A stretch of 18,967 nucleotides of DNA from an uncultured Lactobacillus sp. (lineage in GTDB: Bacteria > Bacillota > Bacilli > Lactobacillales > Lactobacillaceae), in the NCBI GenBank assembly GCA_945281075.1, contig CALYQE010000024.1:1-18967 (forward strand), given 5' to 3'. A program made the translations under genes and the position numbers. The notes below the pieces were generated by a model. That model had not been told where the DNA came from and searched no databases. It worked only from the letters and a program-made list of their open reading frames with translations. Positions 13,861-18,967 of the stretch are shown here, piece by piece (positions within the stretch are counted from its first letter, which is position 1; each line of letters starts with the position of its first letter).

Positions 13861-15228
13861 ATGGAAAAAATTCGCATTTTACATACTAATGATTTACATT
13901 CGCATTTTGAACACTTTCCTAAAATTGGCCGCTATTTGCATGAAGCACAAAAAGATCAATCAGTCGATCAGGTCTTCACTTTTGACGCCGGCGATTTTAT
14001 GGACCGTTCGCACCCTTTAACTGATGCCACTTATGGTCAAGCTAATATTGAGCTAATGAATTCGTTTCACTATGATGCAATTACGATTGGCAATAACGAG
14101 GGCATCTCGAATTCACATGAAGTCGTTGAGCATCTATTTAATCATGCGAACTTTCCAGTAGTTTTGGCTAACTTGCGTGAAGAAGACGGCAGCATGCCGC
14201 ATTGGGCCGTTCAAAATAAAATTATTACCAGTAAAAAGGGTACCCGAATTGCATTGGTAGGCTTAACTGCGGCCTATCCGCTGTCATATGAACCAAATCA
14301 CTGGCATGTCAAAATGCTCAAGGAAACGATGGATGAAGTTTTGCCGCAAATAAAAGGCAAATACGACGTCTTGATTTTATTAACCCATATTGGACTGAAT
14401 ATGGACGTCTTCTTAGCTAAGAAGTACCCTCAAATTGATTTGATCATTGGTGGTCATACTCATGATCTCTTGAAAAACGGCCGAGAGGTTAATGGCGTGT
14501 GGATTACCCAAACCGGTAAATGGGGTAACTACGTCGGCAACATTGCGATTGAAATTGATGATGAGCATCACGTTAAAAAGATTACGCCGCACGTTGAACC
14601 AACCAGCTTGATGAAGGAACAAAACGGCGATGAGGAGACGGTTTTAAACTATTTTGAACGCGGCAAGGCGATTTTAAACAGTGAACAAGTTGCGGATCTA
14701 CCCGAAAAATATGATGATGACTGTGAAGCAGCCATTAACATTTCGCTGGACGCCATTGCTGATTTTGCCGGAACTGAACTGGCAATGCTGAGTACAGGCC
14801 TATTTTTACGTCCCTTTAAAAAGGGCATAATTACCAAGTATGATTTGCAAAGGGCATTACCCCATTCAATGCATGTGGTCAGGTCCAAACTAAAAGGATC
14901 AGATTTATGGCGTTTGGTGATGGAAATCGAAAAAAATCGCCATTATCTTGATCATTTTCACCTCCAGGGAATGAGCTTTCGGGGGAAAATATTTGGCCAA
15001 ATGCATTATCGCGGCATTAAATTTGATCCACGAAACAGAGTAGTTTATGTTAATGGCAAAGCAATTGATCCTACGCAAAATTATGAAATTGCCGTTTTGG
15101 ATCATTACGTGCTGGTGCCATTTTTTCCAACGCTTGCCATTGTAGGTGAAAATAAGTTTTTATTCCCACAATTTTTACGTGAAGTAATTGGTGATTATTT
15201 AGCCAAAAAATATCCCATTAGGAAGTGA
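13861..15228 (+). CDS. yunD: YunD-type cytoplasmic 5'-nucleotidase/metallophosphatase
   Basis: This 455-residue two-domain protein belongs to the UshA/5'-nucleotidase superfamily and is closest in outline to B. subtilis YunD. The metallophosphatase domain has HTNDLHSHF (8-16; Asp11, His13), DAGDF (42-46), GNNEG (77-81), LTHIGLN (174-180; His176) and GGHTH (197-201). The C-terminal nucleotidase domain begins near 285. There is no signal peptide or wall anchor, unlike secreted 5'-nucleotidases, so it acts inside the cell. The usual GNH(D/E) motif has Asn instead of the catalytic His. Start choice: the ATG at 13861 gives the family-like MEKIRILHTNDLH and has AGTGGG 4 bases upstream; GTG (13852) and ATG (13858) are in frame but less well placed. 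Confidence 0.88.
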   Translation: MEKIRILHTNDLHSHFEHFPKIGRYLHEAQKDQSVDQVFTFDAGDFMDRSHPLTDATYGQANIELMNSFHYDAITIGNNEGISNSHEVVEHLFNHANFPVVLANLREEDGSMPHWAVQNKIITSKKGTRIALVGLTAAYPLSYEPNHWHVKMLKETMDEVLPQIKGKYDVLILLTHIGLNMDVFLAKKYPQIDLIIGGHTHDLLKNGREVNGVWITQTGKWGNYVGNIAIEIDDEHHVKKITPHVEPTSLMKEQNGDEETVLNYFERGKAILNSEQVADLPEKYDDDCEAAINISLDAIADFAGTELAMLSTGLFLRPFKKGIITKYDLQRALPHSMHVVRSKLKGSDLWRLVMEIEKNRHYLDHFHLQGMSFRGKIFGQMHYRGIKFDPRNRVVYVNGKAIDPTQNYEIAVLDHYVLVPFFPTLAIVGENKFLFPQFLREVIGDYLAKKYPIRK

Positions 15229-15233
15229 ATTTT

Positions 15234-15824
15234 ATGACGGAAAAAAGCAAAAAATCAGCTAAGCATGAAGCAGACAAAGAAAATAAGTTTGAAAAAGAGC
15301 AGCCTCTCCGTCATTCGTTGGCAACAGTGGTTTTGGATAAGGATCGGCTAAAAATCAATAAGCAGCTGTACCAAGTCTTGGTAAACAAAGAGCAGGCATT
15401 AGACTTGGAAGTTTTAAGCCAAAAGTATGACCCTTACCTTGATCAATATGACTTTTTAGTAGGGGATGTTTCAAGTGAGCATTTGCGCCTAAAGGGATTT
15501 TATAAAAACAATGTTCCAACGGCGATTGACCGCAAGGAACAAACGATTGCGGACTATCTAATGGAATATTGTAATCCTGGTGGTGCCTATTTTATCTTGC
15601 AGTTATTAAGCCCTGTGCATCATTACCGCAACAATAATCGAAAAAAGTGGAACAATTCTGCTAAAGGTCGTAGTCAAAACAAACGGTATCAAAAGCAAAA
15701 CGGTTCATTTCGAAAATATAAGGTACTGTCGTCTCACTTTAAAATGCCAGAAACAGTGGCAGTAAAAAAAGAGCAAACTAACAATCATACTTTTGTCATT
15801 AAAAAAAGAAAGGGTAGCAGCTAA
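15234..15824 (+). CDS. yutD: YutD/DUF1027 family protein with basic C-terminal tail
   Basis: This 196-residue cytoplasmic protein belongs to the YutD (DUF1027) family of unknown function. The family core is at about 45-126: QLYQVLVNKEQALD, YDPYLDQYDFLVGDVSSEHLR (in part) and YCNPGGAYFILQL. It is flanked by a Lys/Glu-rich N-terminal stretch (1-25) and a low-complexity basic tail (131-196) rich in Lys, Arg, Asn and Gln, which suggests nucleic-acid or ribosome contact. The start at 15234 has AGGA (15220-15223) 10 bases upstream, within the end of yunD; the in-frame GTG at 15225 is too close to that site. The gene starts 5 bases after yunD and its stop is immediately followed by the GTG of yutF. 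Confidence 0.85.
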   Translation: MTEKSKKSAKHEADKENKFEKEQPLRHSLATVVLDKDRLKINKQLYQVLVNKEQALDLEVLSQKYDPYLDQYDFLVGDVSSEHLRLKGFYKNNVPTAIDRKEQTIADYLMEYCNPGGAYFILQLLSPVHHYRNNNRKKWNNSAKGRSQNKRYQKQNGSFRKYKVLSSHFKMPETVAVKKEQTNNHTFVIKKRKGSS

Positions 15825-16601
15825 GTGAAAAACTATCGTTTATTTTTGCTTGATCTTGATGGCACGATTTATCGCGGCCGAGAAACAATTGCGGCGGGCG
15901 TGCGGTTTGTTCAGCGGGCTAAGGCTGCGGGGATAGACTGCCTTTTTTTGACCAATAATACAACCAGAACAACGCAAATGGTGGTTGATAAGTTGGCTAG
16001 GCATGGTGTCGATACCGATCAAGCCCATATATACACGCCAAATATGGCAACCATCAGTTATCTCTTGGCGCAGCATCCAAAACGGCAAACAAAAATTGGT
16101 GTCTATTTAATCGGACAAATTGGCTTATGGCACGAATTTTTGTTGCACCCGGAATTTGAAATTAATGAACAAAATCCTGATTATGTGGTGGTAGGGATGG
16201 ATATGGATTTAACCTACCACAAGGTAAAGGTAGCAACCAATGCGATTAGAAACGGGGCGGTTTTTATCGGTACTAACGCTGATCTTAATCTTCCCAGTGA
16301 AGAGGGGCTGCTTCCTGGAAATGGATCGCAGTGCGCAATGATTGCTGCTGCAAGCGGAAAAGAACCATTGTTTATTGGCAAGCCTTCTTCGATCATTGTT
16401 GATCAGGTGTTAGCTAGGGAGCATGTGGCTCCTGAAGACGCTTTGCTGATTGGCGACAATTATGAAACTGACATCAAAGCCGGCTTCAATAGTCACGCTG
16501 ATCAGTTGCTAGTCACTACGGGAGTTACTAGTGCCAGTGATCTTAATGGCAAACGTCAGCCAACCATGGTGGTGGATAGCTTGGATCAGGTGGAACTATG
16601 A
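15825..16601 (+). CDS. yutF: HAD-superfamily phosphatase, NagD/YutF type
   Basis: This 258-residue class IIA HAD hydrolase (TIGR01457/YutF-like) is a cytoplasmic phosphatase of sugar or nucleotide phosphates; the substrate cannot be read from sequence. Motif I LLDLDGTIYRG carries the nucleophile Asp10 and acid/base Asp12; motif II is FLTNNTTRT (Thr43/Asn44); the motif III lysine is Lys186 in IGKPSS; motif IV is GDNYETD (Asp211, Asp216). The start is GTG, directly after the yutD stop with no spacer; AAAGGG (15809-15814) lies 10 bases upstream. Its stop overlaps the next start as ATGA. The yutD-yutF-DUF1461 order is common in lactobacilli and streptococci, suggesting linked roles. Confidence 0.94.
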   Translation: MKNYRLFLLDLDGTIYRGRETIAAGVRFVQRAKAAGIDCLFLTNNTTRTTQMVVDKLARHGVDTDQAHIYTPNMATISYLLAQHPKRQTKIGVYLIGQIGLWHEFLLHPEFEINEQNPDYVVVGMDMDLTYHKVKVATNAIRNGAVFIGTNADLNLPSEEGLLPGNGSQCAMIAAASGKEPLFIGKPSSIIVDQVLAREHVAPEDALLIGDNYETDIKAGFNSHADQLLVTTGVTSASDLNGKRQPTMVVDSLDQVEL

Positions 16602-17206
16602 ACCGACAAAATAATCTTTTGACCGTTATTTACCATTTTATTTTTGGAATTACTAGTGCGGTAGTGGGGGCAATTGTGACCAGTTGGCCACTGTTATTTG
16701 TTTTTGTTCTCGTTCAAAAAAGCAATAAAACCGTTAACTTAACCATTGGTCAGATTATGCACAATTATAATCAACTGATGTGGTATTTAATTTGGCCGCT
16801 AAAACGGCAGCTAAAGATGAGAAATTTCCCTACTTCTGCAACTGGCGCGCAGCATTTTGCGGACGTGAAAAAGTTGTTCGTGCTAGCAGTTTTTGCTTTT
16901 TTATGTTGCTTACTTATCATGCTTTGGAGTCGGCGCAAAAACAAACGCGCTTTGAAATTAAATAAGGTCTGGGCATTAGTCTTTTTGCTTTTGCCAATTG
17001 CATTGTTGCCCTTTGCGTTGGCAAATTTCGATAGTTTTTTTGTTTCGTTTCATCATCTCTTGTTTGCAGGCAGTAATACCTGGCTGTTTGATCCTGGTAC
17101 CGACCCGATTATCAATGTGCTGACGGAAGGCTTTTTTGCCTCATGCTTTGCTGTCGGTGGCATCATTTATGAACTGTATTTTGCTAATCAGTTATTAAAG
17201 CGCTAA
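16598..17206 (+). CDS. DUF1461/TIGR01906 family integral membrane protein
   Basis: This 202-residue membrane protein of unknown function belongs to the TIGR01906 (DUF1461) family. Four membrane segments are visible: about 9-40, 91-110, 124-143 and 177-196. A long extracytoplasmic loop follows the first span, and a conserved loop, SFHHLLFAGSNTWLFDP (150-166), carries a paired His (152-153) typical of the family. The initiation codon overlaps the yutF stop (ATGA), showing translational coupling; AGGTGG lies just upstream. It closes the five-gene operon with a hairpin that starts at its stop codon. The paired His in the outer loop would suit metal or ligand binding, but no activity is known. Confidence 0.88.
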   Translation: MNRQNNLLTVIYHFIFGITSAVVGAIVTSWPLLFVFVLVQKSNKTVNLTIGQIMHNYNQLMWYLIWPLKRQLKMRNFPTSATGAQHFADVKKLFVLAVFAFLCCLLIMLWSRRKNKRALKLNKVWALVFLLLPIALLPFALANFDSFFVSFHHLLFAGSNTWLFDPGTDPIINVLTEGFFASCFAVGGIIYELYFANQLLKR

Positions 17207-17237
17207 AAAAGGAGCTCTTATTGGAGCTCCCTTTTTT
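17205..17237. terminator. Bidirectional terminator between the DUF1461 gene and dedA
   Basis: AAAAAAGGAGCTC pairs with GAGCTCC(C)TTTTTT, one extra C being unpaired, around the short loop TTATTG. The A-tract overlaps the stop codon of the + strand gene, and the loop contains the stop codon of the - strand gene, so both genes end inside the structure. Confidence 0.93.
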
Positions 17238-17868
17238 GTGTGATTTTTTTTCTTAAGGCAACGATCGCAATTGGCAGGACTGAAATTAAGATAATAGCGA
17301 GTATCAACATTGAAAAGTGGTCTTTCACAAATGGAATATTGCCAAAGAGTGCACCAATGATCGTGAAAATCCCGCTCCAAATGATGCCGCCAATAACGTT
17401 GTAGAGTGCAAATTTACCGTAATGCATTTTGCTGCCTCCGGAAATAAACGGAACAAAAGTCCGAATAAACGGAATAAAGCGTCCAATAACAATTGTTATT
17501 GGACCATGGCGATCGAAGAACTGCTCGGCTGCGGCACGGTTTTTCTGATTAATAAATTTATTAAACCAGGAATACTTTTCACCGGCGTTAACAGAACGAG
17601 CGCCAATCTCATAGTTGCAAGCGTCGCCAAGAATGGCAGCTAGGACCACGGCAAAGTAAATTAGCCAAATATTAAGGTGATATTTGGGATTGACTGCCAT
17701 TGAACTGGCCGCAAAGATTAGCGAATCCCCAGGTAAAAACGGGAAAATTACCAGTCCAGTTTCAATAAAAATAATGGCAAAAATAATCAAGTAGGTCCAG
17801 TTGCCAAACTGGTTGACTATTTCAATCAGGTGGTGATCAATGTGTAAAATAAAATTGATTATTGTCAT
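17218..17868 (-). CDS. DedA family (VTT-domain) membrane protein
   Basis: This 216-residue DedA-family membrane protein is of the group implicated in lipid carrier recycling (undecaprenyl phosphate flipping) and membrane homeostasis; the specific substrate is not shown here. Family motifs: ETGLVIFPFLPGDS (36-49) in the first re-entrant region, GDACNYEIGAR (81-91), and GRFIPFIRTFVPFISG (129-144) with the conserved Arg130 and Arg136. Membrane segments are about 24-58, 66-88, 122-145, 152-178 and 184-206. Its last codons and stop lie within the terminator hairpin. The ribosome binding site TAGGAG overlaps the stop codon of the upstream reductase gene, so the two are cotranscribed with a 9-base gap. 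Confidence 0.95.
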   Translation of the reverse strand: MTIINFILHIDHHLIEIVNQFGNWTYLIIFAIIFIETGLVIFPFLPGDSLIFAASSMAVNPKYHLNIWLIYFAVVLAAILGDACNYEIGARSVNAGEKYSWFNKFINQKNRAAAEQFFDRHGPITIVIGRFIPFIRTFVPFISGGSKMHYGKFALYNVIGGIIWSGIFTIIGALFGNIPFVKDHFSMLILAIILISVLPIAIVALRKKITQKRELQ

Positions 17869-17877
17869 AAATCGCTC

Positions 17878-18852
17878 CTAAATGCTGGTTGAATGAATAG
17901 TTAAGACTTTCTCAGGAAAAAGGTTACGTATAATTGAGGTCACGGCAATTTGAGCTTCACCAAAGCCGAGGCCGATAACGGGAACGTGCCCAGGATAATT
18001 GACCACATCGCCAATGGCATAAATGCCCGCAACATTAGTCTTCATTTCAGCTGAAACAGCAATTTGCTGATTGACTAGTTCAATGCCCCAGTCTCGTGCG
18101 ATGCTATTGTCTGCCTGAAAGCCGTATGCCACAACAATTTGATTAAATTGCTCCTGAACAATATCCTGCGAACCGATTTGTTTGAGACCAATCTCAAGTT
18201 GATTATTCCTGATTGCAACTGTTTTAGGAAGATATGGCGTTATAATTTCAACATTTTTTAAGTTTTTCAATTTTTGCACCGTTGACTCAAGACCGCGAAA
18301 TTCGTTTCTTCTGTGCACTAGTTTAACTGTTGTCTGCTTTTGGGCCGCCAGTTCCAAGGCCCAGTCTAAGGCGGAGTCGCCACCTCCGAAGACCCCAATA
18401 ACCTGCTTACTGAAACTAGCCGGATCATTAACGAAATAATGAACACGCTGAGCAGCTTCGGCATTCAGCTTGAGCGGGAACTTTTTGGGTTTAAAGGAAC
18501 CAGTCCCAGTAGCAATAATGACACTCTTAACCAAATATTGTTCATCGATCAAAAATAGGTTCTGTTCTTTTTCTATTTTAGTTACGCGGTGATTTAATAA
18601 GAAAACAGACTGCTGATCAACCGCTTTTTGCAGCTGATCAATTAAAGCTGCACCAGTAATTTGCTCAAAAGCTGGGATGTCAAAAATTTTTTTAAAAGGA
18701 TAAAGTAATTTCGGCTGACCGCCCACTTCGTTTAATGAGTCAAAAGTGATTGTTTTTAAACCATGTAAGTGCGCAAAAGATGTGGCAAATAAGCCGACAG
18801 GCCCCGCTCCAATAATAGCTACGTCAAATTTTTTAATTTTCAAAACCTCCAT
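17878..18852 (-). CDS. Ferredoxin/flavodoxin-type NADP+ reductase (YumC-like flavoprotein)
   Basis: This flavoprotein of up to 324 residues is of the thioredoxin-reductase-like ferredoxin-NADP reductase type (YumC). It has the FAD site IIGAGPVG (13-20), GGQP (44-47), the NADPH site FGGGDSALDWA (155-165) followed by VHRRNEFRG (179-187) for the 2'-phosphate, and the second FAD motif AIGDVVNYPG (279-288). The CxxC pair of a true thioredoxin reductase is absent, so TrxB is excluded. Start choice is uncertain: no ribosome binding site precedes the ATG at 18852, whereas a perfect GGAGG (18846-18850) lies inside the frame, just ahead of codons TTG (18841-18843) and ATT (18835-18837). Cotranscribed with dedA downstream. 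Confidence 0.93.
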   Translation of the reverse strand: MEVLKIKKFDVAIIGAGPVGLFATSFAHLHGLKTITFDSLNEVGGQPKLLYPFKKIFDIPAFEQITGAALIDQLQKAVDQQSVFLLNHRVTKIEKEQNLFLIDEQYLVKSVIIATGTGSFKPKKFPLKLNAEAAQRVHYFVNDPASFSKQVIGVFGGGDSALDWALELAAQKQTTVKLVHRRNEFRGLESTVQKLKNLKNVEIITPYLPKTVAIRNNQLEIGLKQIGSQDIVQEQFNQIVVAYGFQADNSIARDWGIELVNQQIAVSAEMKTNVAGIYAIGDVVNYPGHVPVIGLGFGEAQIAVTSIIRNLFPEKVLTIHSTSI

Positions 18853-18858
18853 TTAAGC

Positions 18859-18872
18859 GTTGATGTATCAAC
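18859..18872. promoter_or_regulatory. Dyad (possible operator) over the reductase promoter start site
   Basis: GTTGAT-GT-ATCAAC is a perfect 6-bp inverted repeat with a 2-base centre. It overlaps the first bases of the reductase -10 element and the predicted initiation point. A repressor bound here would block initiation; no regulator is identified from the sequence. Confidence 0.5.
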
Positions 18873-18899
18873 TTTAGCATGAATTTTTAACTAAGTCAC
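18871..18899 (-). promoter_or_regulatory. Promoter for the reductase-dedA operon
   Basis: On the minus strand, GTGACT (18894-18899) and TAAAGT (18871-18876) are 17 bases apart, and TGC (18877-18879) gives an extended -10. Initiation is predicted near 18864, a leader of about 12 bases to the annotated ATG or 27 to the ATT codon. Confidence 0.55.
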
Positions 18900-18921
18900 T
18901 TGAAGAAATCGCAAAAAAGAC

Positions 18922-18950
18922 TTGCAAAAGGAGAAAAGAATTGCTAGTAT
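18922..18950 (+). promoter_or_regulatory. Strong promoter at the right edge, pointing out of the window
   Basis: TTGCAA (18922-18927) and TAGTAT (18945-18950) are 17 bases apart, with TG at 18942-18943 as an extended -10. Predicted initiation near 18957. The transcript leaves the window at once, so the gene it serves cannot be seen. The 73 bases between this and the reductase start hold only the two divergent promoters and the dyad. Confidence 0.6.
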
Positions 18951-18967
18951 TAATAACTGTCGTCAGG

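Noticed and set aside
17878..18852. Annotation as thioredoxin reductase.
   Set aside because: The FAD and NADPH motifs fit, but there is no CxxC redox pair; it fits the ferredoxin-NADP reductase (YumC) group.
1..18967. Insertion sequences, prophage, CRISPR, toxin-antitoxin or defence genes.
   Set aside because: No transposase, integrase, regularly spaced array or paired small toxin/antitoxin genes are seen; the whole window is core metabolism and envelope genes.

Overview
This window is ordinary chromosomal core sequence from a low-to-moderate GC Gram-positive bacterium, most likely Lactobacillus sensu lato (the acidophilus/delbrueckii side of the family). The evidence is the gene set and order: alaS-ireB-ruvX-yrzB-mutS2-trxA, a divergent pepQ/ccpA pair with a cre site between, a yunD-yutD-yutF-DUF1461 operon, extended -10 promoters (TGn before the hexamer), and strong AGGAGG-type ribosome binding sites. 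There are no mobile elements, CRISPR arrays, rRNA or tRNA genes, and no clearly undescribed multi-gene system. The intergenic regions are short (none exceeds 150 bases) and are mostly explained by promoters, operators and terminators.

Left part (1-5560, all + strand): the 3' two-thirds of alaS, then ireB, ruvX and yrzB packed almost without gaps and closed by a terminator. mutS2 follows, then trxA with its own strong promoter. Across that promoter lie three 9-bp direct repeats with an exact 19-bp period, the most interesting regulatory structure in the window.

Middle part (5559-12052): mscL and a DUF2507 (YslB-like) gene on the minus strand; murI and rdgB on the plus strand (cell-wall D-glutamate and nucleotide-pool cleaning); an MscS-type channel on the minus strand; a two-gene envelope operon (DUF948 and YtxH-like) whose products carry oppositely charged tails; then pepQ (-) and ccpA (+) sharing a promoter region with a cre site over the ccpA -35 element. 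Two mechanosensitive channels (MscL and MscS) lie within 3 kb of each other.

Right part (12051-18967): a membrane-anchored glycerophosphodiester phosphodiesterase with an SH3/SLAP-like C-terminal half (-); a five-gene plus-strand operon of an unrecognised 110-residue protein, a YunD-type metallophosphatase, YutD, a YutF-type HAD phosphatase and a DUF1461 membrane protein; and a minus-strand pair of ferredoxin-type NADP reductase and DedA. A strong outward promoter lies at the right edge. At three of the five convergent junctions the minus-strand gene's stop codon lies inside a shared bidirectional terminator.
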